From Aradus depressus (taxonomy: Eukaryota; Arthropoda; Insecta; Hemiptera; Aradidae): 64,000 nucleotides of DNA. This document shows positions 10,776 to 22,104 of the stretch, in pieces (position 1 is the stretch's first letter; each line of letters begins with the position of its first letter). The notes beneath the pieces were generated by a model. That model made no database searches. It was not told the origin of the DNA and saw only the letters and a list, made by a program, of their open reading frames with translations. A program made the position numbers and the translations under genes. Location of the stretch: positions 6,294,501-6,358,500 of the forward strand of contig OY759227.1 of the NCBI GenBank assembly GCA_963662175.1, read 5' to 3'.

Positions 10776-11358
10776 TGTAGGCGCCACTGCCGATTTATAG
10801 GATCGGGGTGGAGCATACGGAGGGGGGGTTTTGAACAGTGGACTGTATTAATTGAAATGTACTATTATAACACTTACCACTTTCCAGGCAGAGCCTTCTT
10901 CGCCCAGGGGCATCTAAACAAATTACAAATGGCTGGCCAGCGATTGCTATTGTATTAAATACTTTACTGGACGGAAGTCTGGAAGGTCTATCTGGAGCAG
11001 GCAAACTGGGGCCTCAGGGGGAGGCAACGATACGACTGGTAAATGGGGCCGTGTAGGCAACGGGGAGCAAACACGATACTGGGGCCTTTGAGGCAACGGG
11101 AACGCACTAGGACTTGGGGCCGTGTAGGCAACGGGAACAGACCTCAGGGAGAGGCATCCATAAGACAACTGGGGACAGACTAAACTGGGGCCGTGTGGGC
11201 AACGGGGACAGACTCAACGGGGGCCGTGTGGGCAACGGGGACAGACTGAGGAGTACAGGGGGTACTAATCCTCATCAGGACAACAAGTGGGAGGGGGTAC
11301 CTAAACTTACAAAATAATAAATAAAACTGGTGGCAAATTCAAGCAACTCGCCTGAACA
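10776..11358 (-). repeat. BEL 3' LTR
   Basis: On the minus strand it starts TGTTCAGGCGAG and ends GGCGCCTACA. It pairs with 17210-17791. It contains a G-rich minisatellite of GGGGCCGTGT(A/G)GGCAACGGG units at about 11041-11250. Confidence 0.93.
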
Positions 11359-11478
11359 TACCGCCCACCTAAATTAAAATAATTTACTCAAGCTAAAATA
11401 AAGAACTGAACTTCCTGAGACGGGTAACACTAAAAAACTAAAACAGAAAAATAACTATATACAATATTAAGGGGGACA

Positions 11479-12741
11479 CTACGAAATCTCTCGGAGGGGG
11501 AGGAGTTTGTGAACGGAACGAGTAAATATTCCAGTGGGAGTGTTCACAGTGACTACTCGTACAACACCATCAGTACCACGGTGCACAGCCGTGATACGAG
11601 CCAGAGGCCAAGAGAGAGGTGAATGTGCGTCATCGGGCACATATACCAGATCCCCTATCTCTGGAGTGGAAGTATCCTTCTTCCATTTGGTGCGTTGGAT
11701 CAGGGTGTTGAGATATTCCGTGGACCATCTTCTCCAGAAGGATTGATGAAGTTGACGGACCAAGTGCCAACGATGACGAGGAGATTTTGATTCTTCAATA
11801 AGAGGCTCGGGAGGAGCCAGGAGCGAAGAACCAATCAGAAAGTGACCGGGAGTCAAATAATCCACAGCATCTTCGGGATCTGTAGATGGAGCACAGAGGG
11901 GTCGGCTGTTGAGAACCGCTTCTATTCTTGAAAATAATGTAGAATACTCTTCAAAGGTGAGTGCACGATCTCCGATGAGTCGATGAAGTAACGACTTGGC
12001 GGATTTGATGGCACTCTCCCATAACCCTCCGAAATGAGGAGTATAAGGGGGATTGAAGGACCATAATACTTGACGATTCGATAAGTTATCGAAAATACTT
12101 GTATGATGGGACTGAAGGAACTTATGAAGTTCCTGCAGTTGACGAGAGGCTCCAACGAAGTTACGTCCGCAATCAGAGATGATCTGAGAGGGAAGACCTC
12201 GACGTGCGATGAATCTATCAAAGGTTGCAAGAAATGCTTCAGTGGTGAGTTCCGAGACGAACTCCAAATGCACTGCCTTGGTGGTAGAGCACACAAAAAG
12301 ACACAGGTACCCCTTATAATGAGGGGATTTACGCAACTTACTGGTTTTCACAAGAAAGGGGCCAGCATAATCAACACCAGTAGTCAGGAAGGGACGCTGA
12401 ACTGTCACACGGTGAGCAGGAAGATCTGCCATGATCGGACGAAAGGGTGAGGCTCGAAACCGGTGACATGTTGCGCATGCATGAATACATTTACGAAGAA
12501 GACCACGTAAGGAAATTATCCAGAATTTTGCTTGTATCATTGACTGAACTGCTCTGGGACCAGCATGTAGAGACACGAGGTGGTAGTGTCCACAGATAAG
12601 CCTGGATAAGTGTGCTTCTTTTGGTAATAATATAGGGTGCTTCGCATCATAAGAGATGTTAGCGTGCCGTAATCTACCACCCACCCTGAGGAGTCCCGAT
12701 GGATCGAGAAATGGGTGCAGAGAGGCAATACTGGGAGACAC
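11479..12741 (-). CDS. BEL/Pao integrase region
   Basis: The 420-residue frame carries the integrase zinc finger (H...H, then CATC), a core with Asp124 (VDYAGPF), Asp190 (ISDCGRNF) and Glu242 (GGLWESAIK), and a DUF5641-like C-terminus (GDLVYVPDDA, WPLARI). It would insert the element's cDNA. The catalytic triad appears intact and the frame is open to its natural stop, about 120 bp before the 3' LTR. It is normally the last part of a single polyprotein; here a break at 12741-12799 separates it from RNase H. Confidence 0.9.
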   Translation of the reverse strand: MSPSIASLHPFLDPSGLLRVGGRLRHANISYDAKHPILLPKEAHLSRLICGHYHLVSLHAGPRAVQSMIQAKFWIISLRGLLRKCIHACATCHRFRASPFRPIMADLPAHRVTVQRPFLTTGVDYAGPFLVKTSKLRKSPHYKGYLCLFVCSTTKAVHLEFVSELTTEAFLATFDRFIARRGLPSQIISDCGRNFVGASRQLQELHKFLQSHHTSIFDNLSNRQVLWSFNPPYTPHFGGLWESAIKSAKSLLHRLIGDRALTFEEYSTLFSRIEAVLNSRPLCAPSTDPEDAVDYLTPGHFLIGSSLLAPPEPLIEESKSPRHRWHLVRQLHQSFWRRWSTEYLNTLIQRTKWKKDTSTPEIGDLVYVPDDAHSPLSWPLARITAVHRGTDGVVRVVTVNTPTGIFTRSVHKLLPLREIS

Positions 12742-12798
12742 CTCAAGGTTGGATTGTAAACGATATATATCCGTCTGAAAATGATACTGCTGGGTAAC

Positions 12799-13959
12799 CT
12801 AGAGAAGACACACAAGTGAAATCTCAAGTTCCTGTGGAGTTAAAGGTCCACCAGAGGGTGAACGTGAATTGTTGGCGAAACGATGAAGCCACGCACAAAC
12901 ACGCTGCAACTTCAGAAACGATGAGTTCTTTTCGATAAGTATCAAGAAGGGGTGTTTATTCTTCTTATCTTCCACCATAAGGGATGTGTCCGCAGACTTC
13001 ATCTCTTCGAGTACATGGGCATGAGTATTATACTCATGAACGGCATTTTCTCCTGACCAGTAGGGAAAATCGGAAACTAACTGACTAGGGCCTTGGAACC
13101 ACAAGGATCCAAGTTGCGCAGGGGACAGTCCGCGACAAGACAAATCGGCAGGATTGTCCGCGCTAGGCACATAACTCCAATACGATGGTTTGGTGAGTTC
13201 CAATATGGAGACGACTCGATTAGCCACAAACGTTTTGAGACAATGTGGGGGTGTGGCTAACCAGGACAGAACAATCTGTGAATCAGTATGAAGGTGAACC
13301 GCAGAGAAAGGATGAGGAAAACCTTCAGATTGCACAGAGGAAACTAACTTAGAAAGGAGTAGGGCACCAGAGAGCTCCAAACGGGGAATAGTTAACACTT
13401 TCAGAGGCGCGACTTTGCTCTTTGCTCTCCATAACACTACATGAACAGTGCTATCGTCGAATATCCTCAGATAAAGCACCGCAGAGAATCCGTGAATAGA
13501 CGCATCAGAGAAACCGATGAGACTGTATTGGAAAGAAGTGTCGGACGGAGCATAACGTGGAATCTTGAGGTTAGACAGTTTGTCTATGTCACAATGCAAC
13601 TTATGCCACAATTTAGCGAGATCATATGGGACCTCAGTGTCCCAGTCCAGATTCAGGCGCCAGAGCTGCTGCAGCATCAACTTCATAGTAAAGATGAGCG
13701 GTGACAGAAGGCCAAGCGGATCGAAAATCTTGGCGATGTAAGACAAGATTGAACGCTTGGTGATAGGTCCTTCGAAACTATTTCCTGTGAAGGAAAAACA
13801 ATCAGACTGGGGTTCCCAGAACATACCCAAAATTTTTAGGGCTTTGTCTTCTGTGGAGAACACAACTGTAGAGTCTAGGTGATCGAGAGGGAGAGATTCA
13901 AGAACAGCGGGAGTGTTGGTGCACCATTTCCGCAGCTCGAAACCACCTTTCTCCAACAA
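12799..13959 (-). pseudogene. BEL/Pao reverse transcriptase end and RNase H
   Basis: The frame starts after the RT active site (FELRKWCTN) and continues through the thumb (RSILSYIAKIFDPLGLLSP) into Pao-type RNase H: IGFSDAS contains the first Asp, then IPRLELSGALL and HLHTDSQIVLSW, and then VPSADNPADL. It ends at a stop at 12799 where the frame shifts into integrase. At its 5' side it connects to the RT of the next frame across a small insertion near 14030. Confidence 0.85.
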
Positions 13960-14029
13960 CGAAATGAGTTCGTCACGAAGCCTAATCGCAGATTTTTCGT
14001 CCTTAGCTCCGGTAATGATGTCATCATTT

Positions 14030-16696
14030 TCAAGTGTTGTCCACTATAGCGAGGGAAGCGATGGGATAAGCTTCTCCTTCATCTTGTACAAGCTGCTTCA
14101 GCACCCGTTGAGCTAGGAAGGCACTGGGGGCCAGGCCATAGGTGACGGTGTTAAGCTCATACTCCTGGACCGGTTCAGTGGTACTTGAACGCCAGTAAAT
14201 GTGCTGATATTCACGTTGAGAGGGATGAAGAAGAACCTGTCTGTACATCATCTTGATATCAGAGCAGAGGGCTATACGATGGAATCGGAACGAAGACAAA
14301 ATAGCCGAGACGTTACGCTGTAACTTGGGTCCACTGAGCAATCGATCATTGAGTGATAGACCAGTGGAATCAGGAGCAGAACCATTGAAAACCACACGGA
14401 GTTTGGTGGTGGTGCTGTCCAACTTTAATACGCCACGATGAGGAATGACGTAATTTGATGGTTTAGGGGCTGAGGACATATGCGAGAGGGATATGTACTC
14501 AGACATGAAGCTTCTATAATCTTCGTACTTCTTGGGGTCCTTAGACAACCGGGTTTCTAGAGAATAGAAAGACGAGAGGGAGCGTTTAGTATTAGACGCT
14601 AACGGAGAAGCACCGGGCCTAAACGGGAGTGCAACGACATATCTACCAGTTTCTGTCCTGGTATGGGTGACCTTGAAGGATTCTTCACAAAAGTCATACA
14701 AGGGGTTATTTGGCAACGGGTTGTCAATTTCCTCTGTTTGCCAAAACTTGACGAGGGTGTCATTTACATCTTCACTAGTTGCTAACAATGACTGAGAGGG
14801 ACTCAGAGACAAATTACCAGTTACAGAGCCAGTTATTACCCAATATGTGCTGATGGCGGATGGATTACCTTTGAGCAGCATAGGGGTCGCAGAGTCATTG
14901 AGAATCTCTGGATACAAATCGGCACCTATAAGGAGGTCGACTTTTGAGGATTTAAAAAACTGACTGTCAGCTAATTCCAGGTCTTTAAAGCGCCTCACAA
15001 AATCTTCAGGCAACGAAACAGATGGCATGTTACCGGATATCTTTGGCATCACGATAGCATTGACATTAAAAGACTTGTCACAGAGCCGAGACTTCAAACA
15101 ACAAGACACTTGGCCTATGGGCTTACTGGTGGTCTGTCCTATGCCAGTGAGATATCTAGAAGTAGATGAGGGTTTAAGACCGAGGGTCTGGGTGGCCGAG
15201 GAAGTCAAAATAGATACTTGTGATCCAGGGTCACAAACTGCTCTGAAAGGGTAAAACAATTGGTCACTGCCTCTTATCAATACCTGAGCTGTTCCAAGGA
15301 GGACAGTAGAAGGGGCAGAGGATGTGGCTTCGTAGTGGCATGACATCACTTGAGACTCTTGAGCTGGTTTGGGGGGCACCGGTTGCGTGCCTACGCCACT
15401 GGCTAGGGGACGTTTCGGTGAACCATCCATGTTGACGGGGTGCAACATAGTGTGGTGATTCCTGGAAGAACAATGTTGACATACCTTGGTGGAAGGGCAT
15501 TGTTTATGTGAATGTGTACCTGTGCAGTTGAAGCAACGATTCCACTTTCGCAAAAGTTGATATTTGTTATCAACTGGAAGGGAGAGAAACGATAAACATC
15601 TTGAAAGAGTATGAGGCGCACTACAGTGCGGACATGAGAAACTAACAGGCGAATGGGGTCTAAATTTTCCATTGGACGACGGATTAATATTTTCTGGGCT
15701 GCTTAACCTAGATTTACTAGTGCTAGCAGAACTTAACATAAGTGTTTGAGCTTTATTCCAGTTAGTAACTGGACATTTGCTTGGGGGAGCAAGTTCGTAC
15801 GACCTTTCTTGATTCGTTACAAAATCAATTAAATCTTGATAGGCTGGTAAACAATTAGCTTCTTGCCTGGATTCAAAGGTTCGACGAGTAATAGGGTCTA
15901 AATTACGAAGAGCTAATGAAAATAAAAGAAAATTCGCTAAATTAGGCACATTGGAAGCTTTAATAGCGTTCACATTATTTTGATGAACTTGCAGAAAATT
16001 CTTAAGCCCATCATAGGATGGTTTGGATATAGACTGGAAATCCAAAATATTTTGTAAATAATATGTTAATAGGCGTCGCTTATTAGCATATCGCATTTTT
16101 AGGGCTTCATAAGCGAGGGTGTAATTTTCTTCCATCAAAGGGAGAGATGCAACTAACGATAATGCTTCGCCCTTCAGAGCGGCTCGTAAATAGTGAAATT
16201 TCTGCAACTGATTGAGAGAACTATTACTATGAAGCAAAGAGTCATATAGAGATATAAACTCTTGCCACTTGGAAATTTCGCCATTATAAACAGGAATGTT
16301 TATGCGAGGTAAAACTGATTGGGATTGATGTGCCGAAGGTGTGATAATATGGTCTACAGGTGTTTGTCTTTTACACCTCAAGTAGTTGGCTCGAGTTGTA
16401 TAAACAAGCTGGTCAAATGCAAGCTGTACCTGATTTATCTCCACAGACTTAGCTTCCTGCATTGTTGCCTGCAGTTTTGATAGGATAAGCTCTTGTTGAA
16501 TTGCACGAAACTGTGAGACTAGATCACTTAAGTACTGATAAGCCGGAGTGAAATCGTCCAAAGTGTCAACGGTTAAACACTTTGACTCATTAAGGGTCGC
16601 ACTGACCTGCGAAAACACTAATTCCCTATTAGCAAGGGCGACTGCTATTCTCATACCGCTCTCTGAAAGTTTGGATCCTTCTTCCTTCTTTGACAT
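14030..16696 (-). pseudogene. BEL/Pao gag-protease-RT, broken at RT active site
   Basis: The first ATG is at 16696. In order the frame carries a gag region (IPVYNGEISKWQEF and LRAALKGEA), zinc-finger motifs (CPHC..., CFNC.GTHSHKQC, CQHCSSRNHHTMLH), a protease with CDPGSQVSIL, and RT fingers and palm (KLRVVFNGSA, LCSDIKMMYRQV). The protease shows D-P-G where D-S/T-G is usual. At its end the RT active-site motif is disrupted: an insertion of about a dozen bases at about 14035 places VDN and a second DD in different frames. The polyprotein is therefore broken at its catalytic centre. Confidence 0.9.
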
Positions 16697-17209
16697 GATG
16701 AAAAGTTGTGTCAAAACAAAGGAAAAAACTAATGAGGGGGTGCTATCTGGCTACCTAAAATAAAAATAAAATTGAACAAATACAGAAGGGGCGATAAAGC
16801 TGCTTGGCTACGCTACAAACCAAATATAAAGAGAGGGGCAACATTAAATCAAAATTACAAAGGGGGGGGGGGGGGGGGGTTATGCTGGCTGGATACGCCA
16901 CAAACAAAATAAACTTGAGAAGGGCCAACATGGATACGCTACAAACAAAAATAAAGAATAAAGGAAGGCTACGCACTGAATAAATTAGCAAATTTTAATT
17001 TAACCAGGGTAGAAACTAAAACTGGGATAAAACATAAACAACCCTAAGTATGAAGGGATTAACTGCTGAACTTAACGAAACAAATCATGAATTTGCACAA
17101 AAGTATAAATACTAAATTCAAACTCTCGGAACAAAATGTAAAAGTACTAATCATACATATGTATTAGCCCGGCCGGAATAAAATTCATATCCGGCCCGGA
17201 GGACCAAAA

Positions 17210-17791
17210 TGTAGGCGCCACTGCCGATTTATAGGATCGGGGTGGAGCATACGGAGGGGGGTTTTGAACAGTGGACTGTATTAATTGAAATGTACTATTA
17301 TAACACTTACCACTTTCCAGGCAGAGCCTTCTTCGCCCAGGGGCATCTAAACAAATTACAAATGGCTGGCCAGCGATTGCTATTGTATTAAATACCTTAC
17401 TGGACGGAAGTCTGGAAGGTCTATCTGGAGCAGGCAAACTGGGGCCTCAAGGGGAGGCAACGATACGACTGGTAAATGGGGCCGTGTAGGCAACGGGGAG
17501 CAAACACGATACTGGGGCCTTTGAGGCAACCGGAACGCACTAGGACTTGGGGCCGTGTAGGCAACGGGAACAGACCTCAGGGAGAGGCATCCATAAGACA
17601 ACTGGGGACAGACTAAACTGGGGCCGTGTGGGCAACGGGGACAGACTCAACGGGGGCCGTGTGGGCAACGGGGACAGACTGAGGAGTACAGAGGGTACTA
17701 ATCCTCATCAGGACAACAAGTGGGAGGGAGTACCTAATCTTACAAAATAATAAATAAAACTGGTGGCAAATTCAAGCAACTCGCCTGAACA
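17210..17791 (-). repeat. BEL 5' LTR
   Basis: This is the 582-bp partner of 10776-11358. A few substitutions and one missing G in a G-run distinguish the two. ATAAC (17792-17796) follows, and penton/hexon intergenic DNA resumes at 17797. Confidence 0.93.
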
Positions 17792-17819
17792 ATAACCATT
17801 CACATTCATATAAAAAAAA

Positions 17820-17984
17820 ATGATTGACTATAGACCTCGGTATGTAAGTTTGGGACATCATCCTTGTCCCATTAGTATGAGACCGTACATGAGGCAATTG
17901 ACTCCGGCCAATATTAGATTTTTGAATGTGAAACGACACTACAATGAACGACATTCTAGACATCACAGAAGAAGTCCGTTTTGA
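17820..17984 (+). CDS. Small basic ORF between penton and hexon
   Basis: An ATG at 17820 opens a 54-residue frame rich in Arg, His and Pro (MIDYRPRYVSLGHHP...). It ends inside the first codons of the hexon gene in another frame. I do not recognise it. Its basic composition and place between capsid genes would fit a small core peptide, but it may be chance or the displaced tail of the penton gene. Confidence 0.25.
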   Translation: MIDYRPRYVSLGHHPCPISMRPYMRQLTPANIRFLNVKRHYNERHSRHHRRSPF

Positions 17985-19161
17985 TGATAGCATTACAGAG
18001 CTCCAGTTTCACACATATAATCCCTTTAATACTGCAAATTTGAAGAACTCTGATGAGATTCGCATACCCATTCACCAGCAGGATTTGTACATATTACCAT
18101 GTGCAAGTTATCTCTATTTGGAAGGATCTATTCAAAAGGAGGGACCTGATAAAAAAATAACTACATCAACTGCAAAGTTGGCATATAATGCCTTTGCATT
18201 TATGTTTGATGAAATCCGATATGAATTGAATGGTGCGGAAATTGATAAAGTCCGCAATCGGGGGATTGTGAGTACTTTGAAAGGGTACGTATCTTTAACA
18301 CCTAGCCAAGTCAGCGGATTAGGTAATGCAGGTTGGATGATGCGCAAGAAAGATGGTGCTGTTTCAAAAGACAGAGACGGGCATTTTAATGTATGTCTCC
18401 CCCCTCAACACTCTCATCGGATTTCTAGACGATTTCAAAAAGATCAGTATCCGTTTAAACACGAGCTAATTCTAATTAGGTCAAAGAGTGACGCAAATTC
18501 AATTTTGGAAGACAAGGTTATACTCACTTTGGCCAAAGTGAACTGGAGAGTCCCGCATATAAAGGTTTCCGATGTACAAATATTACGGCTATTATGGATT
18601 TTAGACCGCGATCAGACGTTGACAATTCTCTTCCGATCATGGGAATTGTTAGAGTACCCCGCCCTACCAGAAAACACACAAAATACATGGGGTGTCAAGA
18701 CAAGTTCAGCATTGGAAAAACTTCGATACATAATTGTGGCATTTCAAACTGATAGAGTTGACAACAAGTTGAAGGATTCGAGCCAATTTGATGCATGTGA
18801 CTTGTCCAATATTAAATTGTATCTAAACAGTGAAATGTTTCCATATGATGATTTAAACCTTGATTTTGATAAAGGGCTATATTCTCTCCTTTACGATATG
18901 TACCAAAGATTTCAAATGAGCTAGTATGGTAAGAATTATGGTGAACCACTACTCTCAAGAAAGGACTTTAGTGAGATCGCTCTCCTTATAGTTCTTGCTG
19001 TATCACGACAGCAAGACACTTTGAAGATTGCTACTTTTGATATTCGCTTGGACCTCCATGCGATCAAACCATTTCCTCCGAATACTCGAGCTTACTGTCT
19101 CATAATACACGATAAATTGATTGAATTGCATCCTCCTACCGGCCTTGTGAGGAAGCTATAA
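17944..19161 (+). pseudogene. Hexon-like major capsid protein with one in-frame stop
   Basis: The frame starts at ATG 17944 (MNDILDITEEVRFDDSITEL) and matches adintovirus/Polinton major capsid proteins: an N-terminal DEIRIPIHQQDLYILPCASYLYLEG segment, then RYELNGAEID, and a C-terminal part with SALEKLRYIIVAFQTDR and LYLNSEMFPYDDLN. A TAG at 18922-18924 interrupts it, but the same frame stays open to TAA at 19159-19161 with clearly related coding sequence. The full product would be about 405 residues, a bit short for the family. Homologues form trimeric double-jelly-roll capsomers. Apart from this stop the gene looks intact. Confidence 0.85.
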
Positions 19162-19215
19162 AAATACTAGTCATATGCTGTGGATTCGTCATTAGTTTTC
19201 TAACCACCCGCAAAC

Positions 19216-19749
19216 ATGGATCATCAGCAATTCGCGATTGTGAACTTCCAAGGATATCAGGGGGATGGTGTATTTATTGTCAAGAAGCTGACAGTTCTCA
19301 CACACAATACATCACTTCACTGGTTTCTTCTCCCACCCCGAAATGTTGACGAATCTTTGAAAACTAGTCGTATAAATCTTTGGGTTAAAAAACATATTCA
19401 TAATATTCCTTGGTCGTATGGAGATACGGAATATACACGTCTAGAAGACCTCTTATCTGCAGCTACCGCATCAACCAAATTCATCTGGGCGAAAGGACTT
19501 GAAAAGTGTAAGTTCCTTGAAAATATTGTTCAAAAACCAGTGTATGATCTACATGACTATGGTTGTCCGAATTTAAAAAATTTGCCTGCCCAAGAGACTA
19601 CCTACGATTTCCATGGTGGGACGTCCTTTACTTGCTCTCTTAATCAGGCCTTCAAATTAGAGGAGTGGATAAATAAACACCCATCCGAGACTGAATTGTA
19701 CAATGCAAAAGTTCGTGAAAAAACTTTTCGTCAATCTAATAATAAAGTA
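19216..19749 (+). pseudogene. Conserved adintovirus/Polinton accessory protein, 5' part
   Basis: ATG 19216 opens a frame with FQGYQGDGVFIVKKLTVL, W.LLPP, PWSYGD and DLHDYGCPNL, a pattern I associate with an uncharacterised protein next to the hexon gene in arthropod Polinton-like elements. The role is unknown; a nuclease-like fold is only a guess. The coding sequence is interrupted at 19749 by a Penelope-like element flanked by a 13-bp duplication. The same frame resumes at 25294 with a BIR-like zinc module. The stop at about 19758 is therefore supplied by the insertion. Confidence 0.6.
19737..19749. repeat. 13-bp target duplication of Penelope-like element (left)
   Basis: TAATAATAAAGTA occurs at 19737-19749 and again at 25281-25293, bracketing the Penelope-like insertion exactly where the viral reading frame breaks and resumes. 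Confidence 0.85.
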
Positions 19750-19825
19750 ATAAAATAAAATGATAGATAAAACACTTTTTTGAACACTTATATTGTCTAA
19801 TTCCACAAACATATACTAAAATGTG

Positions 19826-19853
19826 TACCGGTTTCGGCTTAAGCCATCGTCAG
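19826..19853 (-). ncRNA. Hammerhead-like ribozyme motif (PLE1, left)
   Basis: On the minus strand the core reads CTGACGA, a short GGC...GCC stem, then GAAAC and the palindromic ACCGGT. This matches the CUGANGA/GAAA core of hammerhead ribozymes described in Penelope-like elements. One extra U follows CUGACGA compared with the minimal consensus, so activity is uncertain. Confidence 0.6.
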
Positions 19854-20144
19854 CACAATGTTCAACAATAATTCAGATATTTGCCAGGCATACATGTTTA
19901 TATTAATCTAAGAGTATCTGAGGTGAAAGGGTCCCCTCCTCTGGTAAAACCAGGGGGGTGGAAGTCTATATTCTAACTGTAATAGCTAACTGTGCACTTA
20001 TTTGAAAACCAAGAAAATAAAATTAAAATAGAACTAAAAACTAACATTACAAGAAAACAATATAACAAATGTACAACATATAGCTATGTAGGAAGTTATT
20101 TAACCTAGATAAATGTTGTCATGGATATTTGTTATCTGAAAGCT

Positions 20145-20582
20145 AATCCCTATCTGAAAGGGATTAGCAAAGAAAGAGGGTTTCAAAGTAGGTTTAAAAC
20201 TATCAATACAATCAATCAACATTTGAACAAGACGAAGAACAAAATAAAAATAGAGGACCGGAGAAGTGTTTACCAACTCAAATGTGAAACGTGCAGTTGG
20301 GTATACACAGGGCAATCGGGACGCAAATTCAGAGAACGAATAAAAGAGAACATAACTTATATAGTAAGGAAAGGGGAAAAATCTACATTTGCGAAATATA
20401 TAAATGATATGGGTCACTCATTCGACGAAACAACCGGCATAAAATACCTCCACTTATGTGAAGAAGGTAGACCATTAGATTCTCTAGAACAGCTAGAAAT
20501 TAATAGGACTCGAAAAAATTGGAATTGTTTAAACGACCAGACACACTTCAAATTTTCTCCTTTGCTAATCCCTTTCAGATAA
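20145..20582 (+). pseudogene. Penelope-like GIY-YIG endonuclease fragment
   Basis: The frame has VYQLKCETC...YTGQSGRKFRERI..H/N, a GIY-YIG endonuclease start with its Cys pair and catalytic-type Arg, then STFAKYINDMGHSFD and a C-terminal LEQLEINRTRK. Penelope-like elements use this nuclease to nick target DNA; the RT that should precede it is absent. The first codons derive from the inverted terminal arm, with an 18-bp local duplication at about 20146. The first Y of GIY appears as VYQL and the second as YTG. Confidence 0.75.
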
Positions 20583-20836
20583 CAAATATCCATGACAACA
20601 TTTATCTAGGTTAAATAACTTCCTAAATAGCTATATATTGTACATTTGTTATATTGTTTTCTTGTAATGTTAGTTTTTAGTTCTATTTTAATTTTATTTT
20701 CTTGGTTTTCAAATAAGTGCACAGTTAACTATTACAGTTAGAATGTTGTAACGTTGGCAATTTAGCTTGGGATGGGCGCCATTTAAAATCACTTGAGTAA
20801 TTTTAAATTAATTTAAGCTAATTGCACTAATTTCTC

Positions 20837-21121
20837 TTATCTCAGGGTCAATATAGTTTTTTTTTTATAGTGAGATTCTTTTAATCGCGGAATATTCTTA
20901 TTCAAATCCTGTCTACCTCCCAGATTCAAATTCAACATTGTCTTTGCGATTAAAGACCTCACTCTCTTGTTTAATTTCTCCTTTATTTTGACAACACCAA
21001 TAGTATTCCTAATATTTTCCGATCTTAGTTCCCCAATAAGAACTGACTGTTCATCTCGACTTATTTTTTCATTAGCTTTGTCGGAATATTTATTTACATT
21101 TTCAAATGGGAAAGTTAGCAA
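20837..21121 (-). pseudogene. Unassigned coding remnant of LTR element
   Basis: The 94-residue minus-strand frame is Lys/Asn/Arg-rich (MLTFPFENVNKYSDKANEKI, later KLNKRVRSL). It runs into the left LTR-like segment. An upstream continuation in the same frame reaches about 21170. I do not recognise a domain. Its place between gag-like frames and the 3' LTR suggests the 3' end of a gag or a non-autonomous element ORF. Confidence 0.3.
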
Positions 21122-21172
21122 TGTACAAGTCGACTGAATCTGAAGTGCTTTATCAATTCCCCCAGAAGTTAT

Positions 21173-21173
<1 letters not shown>

Positions 21174-21204
<31 letters not shown>
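21174..21204. repeat. 31-base C homopolymer
   Basis: Thirty-one consecutive C residues lie at the left edge of the hAT fragment. The length is prone to sequencing and assembly error. Confidence 0.85.
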
Positions 21205-22100
21205 TATCGAAGATCGAGTAGGATGGGGTTTGTCGCTTGCTCCTGCGGAATCAAGTGAGCGAGCAAGGCGAGTGAGGAAAAATTCATGTCATCGCGTGTT
21301 TGTTTATGGTCAATAAATTTGCGTATTTTTTTTGTGTTTTTAATGTGCGTGTTTGCGGATGCGATCGTATTCATGTGATTGATTGATAGTGTTACGACCG
21401 AACAAAATACATGCAAAAGGAACCCCTTCCTTCGATTTTCGAACAGATTTGGCGATTTCAAAAACATGGTAGACTGTTTCAATTTATTTGCCAATCCAAC
21501 AAAAAGTAATGTACAAAATGCTCCAATAAACTTGCAAATGGAGTTGATCGAGATTCAAGAAAACTCACTCCTAAAATCTAAATTTGAAGACGTGGAGTTG
21601 TGCGATTTCTACAAAAAATATCTCGAAGAAGACCATTTTCCGCAGCTTAGAAAATTCGCAAGAAGATTGATTTGTGCGTTTGGCAATACTTATAAATGCG
21701 AACAGTTCTTTTCAATGATGAAAGTTAATAAATCAAAACATCGTACAAGGCTAACTGAAGATAATTTGGAAAATTCTTTACGTCTTTGTATCAGTGGGAT
21801 TCAAGCTCAAGTGTCTCATTGATTTCGGTGTCGCCACTTAACTTTCGTAGTTTGTAATAATTCCAAATTTCACGATTTAATTATAATATTGTACCTATTT
21901 TTTTTCATTTCATTTTGTTATTTTAATAAATTGTATTATAATAACATTGTCTTATTATTTCATGTCTGATATCTATCGCTAAAAATTATGAACACTACTT
22001 TAAAGTCCGACGTTATTTTATTTTGAACCATCTACACGGCCCGCGAACGTATTTGCACACTAAAGTTTGGCCCGCAACATGTCAAAGGTTGCCCATACAT
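21205..22100 (+). mobile_element. hAT transposon 3' fragment
   Basis: A hAT transposase C-terminus (21379-21822) is followed by A/T-rich 3' DNA and the end ACGGCCCGCG...TTTGGCCCGCAACATG...AAGGTTGCCCATAC, characteristic of GTF2IRD2/ZBED-type hAT elements. The left end stops at a poly-C run and no left terminal repeat is seen, so the copy is 5' truncated. It interrupts gag-like sequence of the LTR remnant. Confidence 0.65.
21379..21822 (+). pseudogene. hAT transposase C-terminal region
   Basis: The frame contains RFSNRFGDFKN, LFANP, LQMELIEIQ, KFEDVELCDFYKKYL and FPQLRKFARRL. It then has FGNTYKCEQFFSMMKVNKSKHRTRL, the dimerisation region of GTF2IRD2-like hAT transposases. The N-terminal BED finger and first catalytic residues are absent. 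It ends at a natural stop, 280 bp before the transposon's right end. Confidence 0.75.
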
Positions 22101-22104
22101 GTTC

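Larger units (their letters stand above)
10776..17791 (-). mobile_element. BEL/Pao LTR retrotransposon
   Basis: The 7.0-kb element lies on the minus strand between two LTRs of 583 and 582 bp, flanked by ATAAC duplications. Internally it encodes gag with a DUF1759-type region, zinc knuckles, a DUF1758-type protease, reverse transcriptase, RNase H and a Pao-type integrase with a C-terminal DUF5641-like region. After the 5' LTR (minus strand, below 17210) comes TGGTCCTCCGGGCC, a likely primer binding site. The LTRs differ at roughly eight positions, so the insertion is young. It sits in the viral penton gene. Frameshifts inside pol make it non-autonomous. Confidence 0.95.

Noticed and set aside
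15027..15254. Plus-strand frame inside the BEL element, and similar plus-strand frames at 12103, 13441 and 14253
   Set aside because: All are antisense shadows of the BEL polyprotein.
21204..21494. 96-residue minus-strand frame
   Set aside because: It is antisense to the hAT transposase C-terminus and shows no motif of its own.
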